DNA of 9,409 bases from Candidatus Aenigmatarchaeota archaeon (GCA_026397455.1 JAPLUX010000012.1:1-9409), one strand, 5' to 3'. Positions 1 through 6,488 are shown, numbered from the stretch's first letter. Notes: generated from the sequence alone by a model not told the origin. Made by a program: numbers and translations.

Positions 1-567
1 GGCATCAGGTTCAGATTCGACGATAGTCAAACACGTGTCAATCATTTTTGGTAAGTGTGCATCCGCCCCAACTGCCCTCGGTCTATTCAATTTTTTAGCA
101 ACAAAATCTGCATATCTGTCTTCAAACTTGAATATGTTCAATGAATTGAAAACTTCAACGATTCCATCTATATCTTTTATTTTGACACCAATACCTGCAT
201 GACGAATATCAAAAGCATGTGGAATGTAGACTTCACCACCAGAATCTTTAATCAAATCTTTTGCCTCTAACGCTGTTATTAATCTTCTAATTTTTTTCTC
301 CATGCCTAAATCTACATCTAAACCAATCAAATGCCCATCGATCGTGTTTATTTCTATTCCACTTATTAGCAGGATTCCGTTCTTTTCGGCGTATTCTTTA
401 ATCTTAGGATAAGTACTGGTGATGTTATGGTCTGTTATTGCTATTACATTGATCCCATTTTTCTTTGCTATGTTGATAGCCTGCCTTGGAGTAATTATAG
501 AATCTGTGACTATCCTTGTCCCTTTAGACTCAGTCGTGTGCATATGCAATTGAACGGTTAATTCCAT
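1..567 (-). CDS. PHP-domain metal-dependent phosphoesterase, 3' end outside window
   Basis: Reading from ATG at 567 gives 189 residues with no stop before base 1, so the C-terminus lies outside. The metal-binding pattern of the PHP superfamily is visible: LHMHT (H8, H10), ITDHN (D46, H47), GIEINT (E72), GHLIGL (H79), YIPHAFD (H117) and GADAH (D169, H171). PHP proteins are phosphoesterases using a cluster of two or three metal ions; stand-alone archaeal members include predicted nucleases and histidinol-phosphatase-like enzymes, and the exact substrate cannot be read here. No DNA polymerase or membrane segment is fused in the visible part, so it is probably cytoplasmic. The start is supported by GGAG about 12 bases upstream. 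The gene follows the SWIM-protein gene on the same strand with a 20-base gap, so the two are probably co-transcribed. Confidence 0.88.
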   Translation of the reverse strand, partial: MELTVQLHMHTTESKGTRIVTDSIITPRQAINIAKKNGINVIAITDHNITSTYPKIKEYAEKNGILLISGIEINTIDGHLIGLDVDLGMEKKIRRLITALEAKDLIKDSGGEVYIPHAFDIRHAGIGVKIKDIDGIVEVFNSLNIFKFEDRYADFVAKKLNRPRAVGADAHLPKMIDTCLTIVESEPDA

Positions 568-587
568 GAGAATCAATTTCTCCGTAT

Positions 588-740
588 CTATTTATCCTTT
601 TGTTCGTTCAAGTACATTTGAGAAGCAATGATATGTGAACATGGCTTGAGATGGAGGGAATAGAACTCGCAATCACAAGAAAATTCATTCTTTATTTTAT
701 CAAAAATGACGAAATGATCTTTTTCTTTACTTTTTACCAA
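588..740 (-). CDS. Small SWIM zinc-finger protein (50 aa)
   Basis: A short minus-strand frame reads MVKSKEKDHFVIF, then FSCDCEFYSLHLKPCSHIIAS and ends NEQKDK. The CxC...CxH pattern (C22, C24, C34, H36), the preceding V-K-S-K segment and the following HIIAS are the layout of the SWIM zinc finger, a zinc-binding domain used for DNA or protein contact in archaeal small proteins, transposases and recombination factors. The start is TTG at 740, with AGGA at 749-752 eight bases upstream and a TTTAAA TATA-like element at 781-786 in range. The frame is open back to 764, where a TGA (765-767) closes it, and holds no ATG. No second domain is present, so it may be a complete minimal SWIM protein or a remnant of a longer one. 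It sits head to head with the rhomboid gene and just before the PHP gene. Its partner is unknown. Confidence 0.66.
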   Translation of the reverse strand: MVKSKEKDHFVIFDKIKNEFSCDCEFYSLHLKPCSHIIASQMYLNEQKDK

Positions 741-777
741 AAAATGGGTCCTAAGAATATGGGTTCAGCCCGAGTTC

Positions 778-787
778 TTTTTTAAAC
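778..787. promoter_or_regulatory. Palindromic TTTAAA, possible two-way TATA box
   Basis: The run TTTTTTAAAC contains the palindrome TTTAAA (781-786). It lies about 31 bases upstream of the rhomboid TTG (815) on the plus strand and about 43 bases upstream of the SWIM TTG (740) on the minus strand, so it could serve either or both. Against this, it lies inside the region that still encodes rhomboid-like sequence. This is inference from spacing only. Confidence 0.3.
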
Positions 788-814
788 GGTAAATATTACA
801 TAATAGTCACAGCG

Positions 815-1303
815 TTGTTCTTACATGCAAACATTTCTCACATAGTTTTCAACATGATTGCTCTATTTTTAATGGGACCATCTGTTGAGAAGAGTGTAGG
901 TGGTTTGAAGTTTCTTTTTGTTTATTTTTTAGGTGGTATGATTGCAAATTTAGCAATGTTCATCCCCTTTTTATATTCGCCCAATAGCGTGGGTATAGGC
1001 GCATCTGGAGCTATAATGGCTTTAATAGGGTTAGGAACATTCATATGTCCAGGTAAGTTGGTGATTTCTCAATTTTTAATACCATTACCATTCGTTGTGG
1101 TTGGAGCATTCTATTTTTTATCGAACGCCATGAATTTGTTTACACCATCACAGATTGGTTATCCTGTTCATGTGCTTGGGATAATAATTGGGTCTATTTT
1201 TGGTTTAGTTTGGTCTAGAAACTGGTTAAGAGGGATACTAATATTTATCATCACACTCATTCTGATAATATCTTTGCCGTATATATTGGCTATCGTAATC
1301 TAG
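815..1303 (+). CDS. Rhomboid-family intramembrane serine protease, N-terminally truncated
   Basis: Rhomboids cleave transmembrane helices inside the membrane with a Ser-His dyad. From TTG at 815 the protein is 162 residues and shows FLHANISHIVFNM (H9 and N13, matching the oxyanion-site His/Asn spacing), GIGASGAIMAL (catalytic S64) and GYPVHVLGIIIG (catalytic H119), with further hydrophobic helices to the C-terminus. The active site is therefore intact. The frame stays open upstream to a TAA at 752-754, and the extra codons (FSPSSFLNGKYYIIVTA) match the segment that precedes FLHA in rhomboids, yet hold no start codon; the first membrane helix is absent in every forward frame. The gene is thus 5'-truncated, or rescued by the TTG start with a TATA-like element at 781-786. 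dph2 follows 8 bases after the stop, with its ribosome site overlapping that stop. Confidence 0.75.
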   Translation: MFLHANISHIVFNMIALFLMGPSVEKSVGGLKFLFVYFLGGMIANLAMFIPFLYSPNSVGIGASGAIMALIGLGTFICPGKLVISQFLIPLPFVVVGAFYFLSNAMNLFTPSQIGYPVHVLGIIIGSIFGLVWSRNWLRGILIFIITLILIISLPYILAIVI

Positions 1304-1311
1304 GTAATATA

Positions 1312-2184
1312 ATGGAAATTATAAATGATTTGAAAAAAATTAATGCGAAAAGAATTTTTGTTCAATATCCAGAAGGATTGAAGTTAAAGATTCAAGGGAT
1401 TTGTAAACAATTTGAGAAAGAAGGGTTTGAAGTTGTAATTTCTTGCGAACCGTGTTATGGTGCATGCGATGTAAGGGATGAGGAAGCGAAAAGATTGGGT
1501 TGCGATGTTATTTTGAATATAGGTCATTCTAATTTTGGTGTTGAATCAAAAATACCAGTAGTTTATTGGGATTATTTCTATGATGTAAACCCGATTCCAA
1601 TACTGAAAAAAGAGATTGATAAACTAAAAAAATTCAAAAAGATTGGAGTTGTAACAAGCATTCAATTTGTAAAATCATTAGAAAAAGTTGAAGATTTTTT
1701 GAAAAAAAACAACAAAGAAGTTTACATTCATAAATCATTGAAATATCCCGGTCAAATTCTTGGTTGTAATATAGATGCAGCAAAAAAAATAGAAAATAAA
1801 GTTGATTGTTTTCTGTATGTTGGGGCTGGTAAGTTTCATCCGCTAGGTGTTGCTATCAGGACTGAGAAACCTGTTTTTACTCTAGATTTTGAAAAAAAAC
1901 AAATCTACAATTTAGATGAAGAAAAGATCAAATGGTTAAAAAAGAAAGCATGGCATGATTCTGAATTGAATGATGCAAAAAGAATTGGTATCATCATCTG
2001 TTGGAAAAAAGGTCAAAATAGAATTGATGAAGCAGAAAAATTAAAGAAAAAATTAGAAAAAGAAGGTAAAGAAGTTTACATATTAGCATTCGATAATTTT
2101 TCAACAGATAAGATTGAAGGTTTGAAATTTGATTGCTTGGTTAACATGGCTTGTCCTAGGTTGGATGATGAAATAATCTTCTAA
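1312..2184 (+). CDS. dph2: Diphthamide biosynthesis enzyme Dph2 (3-amino-3-carboxypropyl transferase)
   Basis: Archaeal Dph2 is a non-canonical radical-SAM [4Fe-4S] enzyme that moves the 3-amino-3-carboxypropyl group of S-adenosylmethionine to a histidine of elongation factor 2, the first step of diphthamide formation. The three cluster cysteines, one per repeated domain, are visible: C52 in CYGACDVRD, C152 in ILGCNID and C281 in NMACPRL. Other family signatures are FVQYPEGLK near the N-terminus, IGHSNFG (70-76) and YVGAGKFHPLG (169-179). The ATG is preceded by AGGT, which overlaps the rhomboid stop codon, so translation may be coupled. At 290 residues it is short: it ends nine residues after the third cysteine, whereas characterised archaeal Dph2 proteins continue about 50 residues further. 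The cluster ligands are all kept, so it may still function. Confidence 0.92.
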   Translation: MEIINDLKKINAKRIFVQYPEGLKLKIQGICKQFEKEGFEVVISCEPCYGACDVRDEEAKRLGCDVILNIGHSNFGVESKIPVVYWDYFYDVNPIPILKKEIDKLKKFKKIGVVTSIQFVKSLEKVEDFLKKNNKEVYIHKSLKYPGQILGCNIDAAKKIENKVDCFLYVGAGKFHPLGVAIRTEKPVFTLDFEKKQIYNLDEEKIKWLKKKAWHDSELNDAKRIGIIICWKKGQNRIDEAEKLKKKLEKEGKEVYILAFDNFSTDKIEGLKFDCLVNMACPRLDDEIIF

Positions 2185-2193
2185 AAAGATAAA

Positions 2194-2400
2194 TTATTTA
2201 CGTGGAAAAGATAATAGAAATTTGAAGAAATTAGAAATCAAGCTCATGGGTGTATAAAAAGGTTTTTGAGCATTTTTCAATCCTGAACCCAATTCTTTTG
2301 ATGTTTTAGTAACCCCTAACTTTGTTTTCCAAACAATAAAAAACATTGAAAATATTGCTATGACCAAAATGATTAAAATGAAGATATAAATTCCTTCCAT
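2194..2400 (-). CDS. Small single-helix membrane protein, function unknown
   Basis: The 68-residue product starts MEGIYIFILIILVIAIF and has one clear membrane segment (about residues 4-24), followed by a basic, soluble tail (KTKLGVTKTSKELG...) ending in SFPRK. The positive charges after the helix predict an outside N-terminus and a cytoplasmic tail. I recognise no family. A TATA-like AAATATTTAT (plus-strand 2427-2436) centres about 31 bases upstream of the ATG, consistent with a very short leader, and the gene diverges from the secreted hydrolase gene. Its stop lies 9 bases from that of dph2, so the two genes converge. The clean promoter spacing, a real membrane segment and no competing gene on the other strand favour a true gene, but the short length leaves doubt. 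Confidence 0.6.
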   Translation of the reverse strand: MEGIYIFILIILVIAIFSMFFIVWKTKLGVTKTSKELGSGLKNAQKPFYTPMSLISNFFKFLLSFPRK

Positions 2401-2450
2401 ACAATCAAATTAAATATTAACTTTTGAAATATTTATCATTTGGTGTATAC
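2401..2450. promoter_or_regulatory. Divergent promoter pair in a 50-base intergenic gap
   Basis: Two A+T boxes sit between the divergent starts at 2400 and 2451. TTAAATATTAA (2410-2420) lies about 36 bases before the plus-strand ATG. AAATATTTAT (2427-2436), read on the minus strand, lies about 31 bases before the minus-strand ATG. GGTG (2441-2444) gives the plus gene a Shine-Dalgarno match. Each box overlaps the region that must be opened for the other, so the two genes may compete for transcription. Assigned by spacing only. Confidence 0.5.
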
Positions 2451-3227
2451 ATGAAAAAAATAATTCTCACGATTCTGTTAATTTCATTTTTAACTATGCA
2501 ATCCTCATATGCTTGGAGTGGGTACAATCACGAATGGATCTGCGAACAAATATACAGAACAAACAAAGAATTGAATAAAAAATTGGATTATAGTCAATTT
2601 ATTAGAGGTTGTACAGCTCCTGATGTGGAATTCAAAGATACGAGATATCATCATTGTTATGCCGCTAAACAATGTCATACAATAGATGTCTCAAAAATTG
2701 AACCAAATAGCTTGACTTACTTTAGTGATATAAAAGATTGTGTTGGAAAAACTTATTTTGATTGTCCTAGTTTAGAAAAATTTGAAGAAGCCTTAAAAAA
2801 TGCACAAAAAAATAATTTTTCTTTTTATGTCGGTGTCTCTACACATTATTTCACCGATACTTTTGTTCCTATGCACCAAATAATGGGTGAAGATTCTTTG
2901 AAATGTCATTTATCTTTCGAGAATGAGATTGATAAAAAATTGAAGAAAGAAAAATTCTGGACTGTGACTAAAGAATGTGAAATATATTTTCCTTGTAAAA
3001 AAGCTGGTAGTGTAAGTAGAAAATGCGATGAAAAATATGATGCTAATATTGTTTATTCCTATGAAAATATTGTTGATTTAGTTAAAAAAACAGACAAAAC
3101 ACTAAGTGAAAAGTTGGGTTTAAATTATGAGAGCGATTATTCTTATTTACTTAAAAAATATCCCACTGGATTCTTTGGGATGATAATGGATAGAATTGTT
3201 AATTTTTTCAGGAAGATATTTGGTTGA
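2451..3227 (+). CDS. Secreted zinc-dependent phospholipase C / S1-P1 nuclease family hydrolase
   Basis: This family hydrolyses phosphodiesters with a three-zinc site. The ATG at 2451 (GGTG 6 bases upstream) opens a signal peptide, MKKIILTILLISFLTMQSSYA, and cleavage after SYA leaves tryptophan as mature residue 1, as the family needs because that residue's free amino group binds zinc. Remaining ligands, in precursor numbering: H27 (mature 6, as in P1 nuclease), D58 (APDVE), H67 or H68, H132 and D136 (STHYFTD), H142 (VPMHQ), H153 and E157 (CHLSFENE). The spacings H-x3-D, D-x5-H and H-x3-E fit; glutamate at the last position is as in phospholipase C. Ten cysteines suggest disulfides and an extracellular place. 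The hydrophobic C-terminus (GFFGMIMDRIVNFFRKIFG) might touch membrane. A TTG at 2424 in frame would put extra residues before the signal peptide and was rejected. Substrate, lipid or nucleic acid, is unresolved. Confidence 0.87.
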   Translation: MKKIILTILLISFLTMQSSYAWSGYNHEWICEQIYRTNKELNKKLDYSQFIRGCTAPDVEFKDTRYHHCYAAKQCHTIDVSKIEPNSLTYFSDIKDCVGKTYFDCPSLEKFEEALKNAQKNNFSFYVGVSTHYFTDTFVPMHQIMGEDSLKCHLSFENEIDKKLKKEKFWTVTKECEIYFPCKKAGSVSRKCDEKYDANIVYSYENIVDLVKKTDKTLSEKLGLNYESDYSYLLKKYPTGFFGMIMDRIVNFFRKIFG

Positions 3228-3868
3228 TTCAAACGTTAACTAAAAAAAAGTTAGAAATAATTTTATCAAGATTGAAAGGAATTCCAAATCCAAAAGTAGA
3301 ATTAGAACAGTATGAAATACCTGGAGAATTGGCAGCTCAAATACTCAACATCGCTTATCTTTCAGGGGATTTAAAGAATAAAATAGTCGTGGATTTTGGA
3401 TGTGGTTCTGGCAAGTTAACAATAGGTTCAGTGTTAATGGGGGCAAAGAAAGCCATCGGTATAGATAAAGATGAAGATGTTTTGAAAATTGTAGAAGATA
3501 ACATAAATTTTGCAGAAGATTTAACTAAACAAAAAATTCATGATAGAATAAAGATAATTTGCGAGGATGTATCAATTTTTGAAAAAGAAGTCGATACGGT
3601 AATTCAAAACCCACCATTCGGTATACAATCCCTACATGCCGATAGACTGTTCATTAAAAAGGCATTGAAATGTGGGAAAAGAATCTATTCATTGCACAGG
3701 CACTATGAAAAATCTCGTGAGTTTTTAAGTAGATTAATTGAGCAAAATAATGGAAAAGTAGAAAAGATTATAAAATTTAAGTATCGAATACCTTATATGT
3801 TTAAGTTCCACAAAAAACCTTATGTTATTTATGATGTGGATCTGTTCATAATTTCGAGGTTGAGATGA
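3224..3868 (+). CDS. METTL5-like N6-adenine RNA methyltransferase
   Basis: A 214-residue class I SAM-dependent methyltransferase. LEQYEIPGELAAQIL (28-41) is the family's N-terminal signature, VVDFGCGSGKLTIG (55-68) is the SAM-binding motif I, GIDKDED (79-85) is the acidic strand 2 end, and QNPPFGIQ (128-135) is the catalytic NPPF motif that positions an exocyclic adenine amine. The C-terminal FKFHKKPYVIYDVDLFII also fits. Human METTL5, with TRMT112, makes m6A in 18S rRNA; the archaeal homologue is expected to act on 16S rRNA (inference from family). Translation starts at TTG 3224, overlapping the hydrolase stop as TTGA, with GGAAG upstream; no ATG lies near. It overlaps rpo11 at its end, so three genes are translationally coupled. 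A Trm112 partner is not encoded here. Confidence 0.9.
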   Translation: MIQTLTKKKLEIILSRLKGIPNPKVELEQYEIPGELAAQILNIAYLSGDLKNKIVVDFGCGSGKLTIGSVLMGAKKAIGIDKDEDVLKIVEDNINFAEDLTKQKIHDRIKIICEDVSIFEKEVDTVIQNPPFGIQSLHADRLFIKKALKCGKRIYSLHRHYEKSREFLSRLIEQNNGKVEKIIKFKYRIPYMFKFHKKPYVIYDVDLFIISRLR

Positions 3869-4149
3869 TGGAATTGAAGACGATTAAAAGGGATACCAAT
3901 TTTTTAGAAATTGAATTAAAAGGAGAAAGTATAGGTTTTGTCAATCTAATCAAAGAAGAATTATGGGAAGATGAGAACGTTGATGAGGCTGCATGTGTAA
4001 AAGAACACCCTTACATGGCCGAACCGAAATTATACATTAGAATGAAAGGGAAGAATACCCCTGAAGCTGCCATAGAAAGGGCTATCAAAAGAATTCAAGT
4101 GAAAGTAAAAGAATTAAAAGGTGAATTTGAAAGAGCTCTGAAGTCCTAA
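3865..4149 (+). CDS. rpoL: DNA-directed RNA polymerase subunit Rpo11 (RpoL)
   Basis: The 94-residue product has the fold signature of archaeal Rpo11, the counterpart of eukaryotic RPB11 and of one bacterial alpha subunit, which pairs with Rpo3 to start polymerase assembly. Visible features are NFLEIELKGES (12-22), VNLIKEELWEDENVDEAACVKEHPY (26-50), KLYIRMKGKNTPEAA, and a long C-terminal helix. Two adjacent ATGs compete: 3865 overlaps the methyltransferase stop as ATGA, and 3868 overlaps it by one base. GAGGT at 3856-3860 is 4 or 7 bases away, which slightly favours 3868. The motif usually read as HTLCNLL is IGFVNLI here, a mild divergence. Tight overlap means it is co-expressed with the methyltransferase and the secreted hydrolase. 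Confidence 0.93.
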   Translation: MMELKTIKRDTNFLEIELKGESIGFVNLIKEELWEDENVDEAACVKEHPYMAEPKLYIRMKGKNTPEAAIERAIKRIQVKVKELKGEFERALKS

Positions 4150-4151
4150 AT

Positions 4152-4163
4152 TATTTAAGAATA
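4152..4163 (+). promoter_or_regulatory. TATA element of the coiled-coil gene
   Basis: TATTTAAGAATA here is identical over 12 bases to the element before the SRP RNA (8312-8323). In the SRP case it begins 32 bases before the predicted RNA 5' end. The same spacing puts this gene's transcript start near 4184, just before the ATG at 4189. Confidence 0.62.
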
Positions 4164-4188
4164 CTTGACTAAAAATATTCTAGATATT

Positions 4189-4824
4189 ATGTACGAACCG
4201 TACGGGGAAGGAAAAAAGTTTAACATCAATATAGAGGGTTTGAAAGAAAAGATTAGAAACTTAAAAAACTTAAAGTTCAACAAGACCATCGCTATTATTA
4301 TCGCTGTAATCGCTATTGCTGCTGTTGGTGGCATTACTGGTTTTGTATCTTTTACAGGTAAAGTGACAGAATTTACGTCAAAAATAACAGTTTTAGAAAG
4401 ACAGATGGATGCATGCCAAAATAATATGACTTCTTGTTTTTCAACTTTAGACACAACTAGAAGTAGTTTAGAAACATCGCAAGCAGAAAACCAAAAATGT
4501 AACACCAATTTAGAGAGTTCAAAGGCAGATAATGAAAAATGTAACACTGAAAAAACAAGTTTGAGCCAAAATTTAACAGAAATGGAAGGCACGATAGGTG
4601 AATGGAAATCCAAGTATGATACGTTAACAAGTAATTATGAAGATTTGCAGAGTAAACATAGTACTATGGAACAGAACTATGCTACTAAAATTTGCTGCAC
4701 GGGTGGATCCACATACTACTTTTTAAAAGATGGAATAAAAGTCGTGTGTTGCTTAAAACAGGATGTTAACTATTGTTCAGAGACACCAGAAAGTGCAGAC
4801 ATGATAAAGAAATTGACTTGCTAA
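4189..4824 (+). CDS. Membrane-anchored coiled-coil stalk protein with in-register cysteines
   Basis: No known family is recognised. The 211-residue product has a basic cytoplasmic N-terminus (1-32), one membrane helix (TIAIIIAVIAIAAVGGITGF, about 33-52), a long heptad-repeat stalk (about 62-164) and a cysteine-rich C-terminal unit (169-211: ICC, VCC 18 residues later, then C196 and C211). In the stalk, C76, C83, C104 and C118 are 7, 21 and 14 apart, all in one heptad core position with F62, L69, L125, M132, L146, L153 and M160. Position a holds I66, M73, M80, L87, L94, N101, L108, N115, L129 and I136; asparagine at a favours a parallel dimer. NMT (79-81) and NLT (128-130) are possible glycosylation sites. 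I chose ATG 4189 over TTG 4165 because the TTG would lie upstream of the predicted transcript start. Base use resembles its neighbours. Confidence 0.75.
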   Translation: MYEPYGEGKKFNINIEGLKEKIRNLKNLKFNKTIAIIIAVIAIAAVGGITGFVSFTGKVTEFTSKITVLERQMDACQNNMTSCFSTLDTTRSSLETSQAENQKCNTNLESSKADNEKCNTEKTSLSQNLTEMEGTIGEWKSKYDTLTSNYEDLQSKHSTMEQNYATKICCTGGSTYYFLKDGIKVVCCLKQDVNYCSETPESADMIKKLTC

Positions 4825-4848
4825 ACTCAGACAACTTTTAACCTTTTA

Positions 4849-6468
4849 TCATTTTTGTTTAATGCAAGCTGCTATGAATCCTTTAAACAATGGATTAGGG
4901 TTCAAAGAACGTGACGTAAACTCTGGATGGAATTGACTTCCCATGAAATACTTCAATCTTGGTAGTTCACCAATCTGCATTATTTTTTTATCAGGAGTCA
5001 TGCCAGAAAAAACAAAACCTTTTTCTTCGAGCGTTTTAACATACTTTGGGTTTATCTCATACCTGTGCCTGAACCTTTCTACTGAAGAAATTTTTCCATA
5101 TAATTTATAAGCTAGAGTTCCAGTTTTTATTTTTACTGATTGTCCACCTAACCTCATAGTTGCTCCATACTCAGATTTTTTTATGTAATCTTTCTGTCCT
5201 GGTAAGAAATCTATGACAGGATAAGGAGTTTTTGAATCCATTTCGGTAGAGTTAGCTCCTTTCATCCCACAAACGTTTCTCGAGAATTCTACGATAGCCA
5301 ATTGTAGACCAAGACATAAGCCAAGATATGGGATATTATTCTTTCTCACATATTCTATCGCTAGTATTTTACCTTCAACACCACTAAAACCAAACCCGCC
5401 AGGAACTATTATACCATCAAATTTCTTCAATATTTTTAATTTGCCTTTATTTTTCTCAAAAATCTTGGAATCTATCCATTCCATTTTAGGAATCACACCA
5501 TAATACCAGCATGCATGTTTGATTGCCTCTATAACTGATATGTAAGAATCCGATAACTGGAATTGTCCTATATCAAAGTACTTTCCAACAATTCCAACCT
5601 TAACTATTTTTTTAGCGTTTTTAATCTTGTCGATGAAATCTTTCCATTTTTTAAGGTCTTTTCTTCTTTTCTTTAAGTTAAATTTTTTAAGAATCTTGTC
5701 ACATATCTCTTGATTATCAAAAACTATCGGTAATTCATAAGGTATTTTCAAATCTGGATCAGATATGACATCCTCTTCTTTTATGTTACAGAACAAAGCA
5801 ATCTTTTTTCTTCTCACATCGTCCAAAGGTTTTTCTGCTCTGCAAATCATGAAGTCTGGTTGTATACCTATTTCTCTCAAGTCTCTGACAGAATGCTGAG
5901 CTGTTTTAGTCTTCATCTCTCCAAGAGTTTTAACTATCGGTAAATAAACAACATGGATGTAAACAACACTTTCTCCTTCAAACCTCATATGTCTCGCAGC
6001 TTCTAAGAATAGAACGTTCTCATAGTCGCCTACAGTACCGCCTATTTCTATAAGTATGAAATCTACGTTTTCTTTAGCGATCTCTCTGAACCTTCTCTTA
6101 ATCTCATCTGTGATATGTGGAATTGGCTGGACTGTTTGACCTAAATATTTACCAGATCTTTCTTTTTGTATAACTTCATAGAATACTTGACCAGTCGTTA
6201 TGTTATGTGATTTTGGAATGTTCACGTCAAGAAACCTTTCATAATGTCCTAAATCCTGATCTATTTCACCGCCGTCCTCTGTTACCCAAACTTCCCCATG
6301 CTCTGTCGGCCTCAACGTACCAGCATCGAAATTGATGTATGGGTCGACTTTTGCCGCAGTAACTTTAAAACCAGAAGATTGTAATAGTTTTCCGATAGAA
6401 GCTGTTACTATACCCTTACCAAGACCAGAAAGTACTCCACCTGTAACAAAAATGTAATGTGGTTGCAT
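4849..6468 (-). CDS. pyrG: CTP synthase (glutamine-hydrolysing)
   Basis: The enzyme converts UTP, ATP and glutamine to CTP, the last step of pyrimidine nucleotide synthesis, in the cytosol. The 539-residue length is typical. The N-terminal synthase domain (about 1-265) opens MQPHYIFVTGGVLSGLGKGI with the P-loop, and shows KVDPYINFDAGTLRPTEHGE and the conserved IEIGGTVGDYE segment. The C-terminal class I glutamine amidotransferase domain carries PGGFG, the nucleophile C385 in GLCLGLQ, and H514 and E516 in QFHPEF. An in-frame ATG 54 bases upstream exists, but family alignment and a TATA box 26 bases before 6468 support the shorter, leaderless start. The usual GxRGxEGK reads FSGVEGK and ERHRHRYE reads ERFRHRYE; both look like tolerated divergence. 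The gene converges with the coiled-coil gene, leaving 24 bases between stops. Confidence 0.96.
   Translation of the reverse strand: MQPHYIFVTGGVLSGLGKGIVTASIGKLLQSSGFKVTAAKVDPYINFDAGTLRPTEHGEVWVTEDGGEIDQDLGHYERFLDVNIPKSHNITTGQVFYEVIQKERSGKYLGQTVQPIPHITDEIKRRFREIAKENVDFILIEIGGTVGDYENVLFLEAARHMRFEGESVVYIHVVYLPIVKTLGEMKTKTAQHSVRDLREIGIQPDFMICRAEKPLDDVRRKKIALFCNIKEEDVISDPDLKIPYELPIVFDNQEICDKILKKFNLKKRRKDLKKWKDFIDKIKNAKKIVKVGIVGKYFDIGQFQLSDSYISVIEAIKHACWYYGVIPKMEWIDSKIFEKNKGKLKILKKFDGIIVPGGFGFSGVEGKILAIEYVRKNNIPYLGLCLGLQLAIVEFSRNVCGMKGANSTEMDSKTPYPVIDFLPGQKDYIKKSEYGATMRLGGQSVKIKTGTLAYKLYGKISSVERFRHRYEINPKYVKTLEEKGFVFSGMTPDKKIMQIGELPRLKYFMGSQFHPEFTSRSLNPNPLFKGFIAACIKQK
4851..4860 (+). terminator. 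T-rich tract after the coiled-coil gene
   Basis: ATTTTTGTTT begins 27 bases after the coiled-coil stop and could act as an archaeal oligo-T terminator for the plus-strand transcript. It overlaps the last codons of pyrG, so the run may simply be lysine and glutamine codons on the other strand. No hairpin is seen. Confidence 0.25.
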
Positions 6469-6488
6469 AATATGAGTTATAGTTAAAT

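Noticed and set aside
651..785. A 44-codon plus-strand frame from ATG 651
   Set aside because: Antisense to the SWIM motif; its product has no motif and does not supply a credible first rhomboid helix when joined by a frameshift.
4165..4188. TTG start at 4165 for the coiled-coil gene
   Set aside because: It lies next to the TATA element and upstream of the transcript start predicted from the identical SRP promoter.
4155..4613. A 152-codon minus-strand frame opposite the coiled-coil gene
   Set aside because: It mirrors the coiled-coil gene; hydrophobic leucine/serine pattern is the antisense of the membrane helix and heptads, with no family motif.
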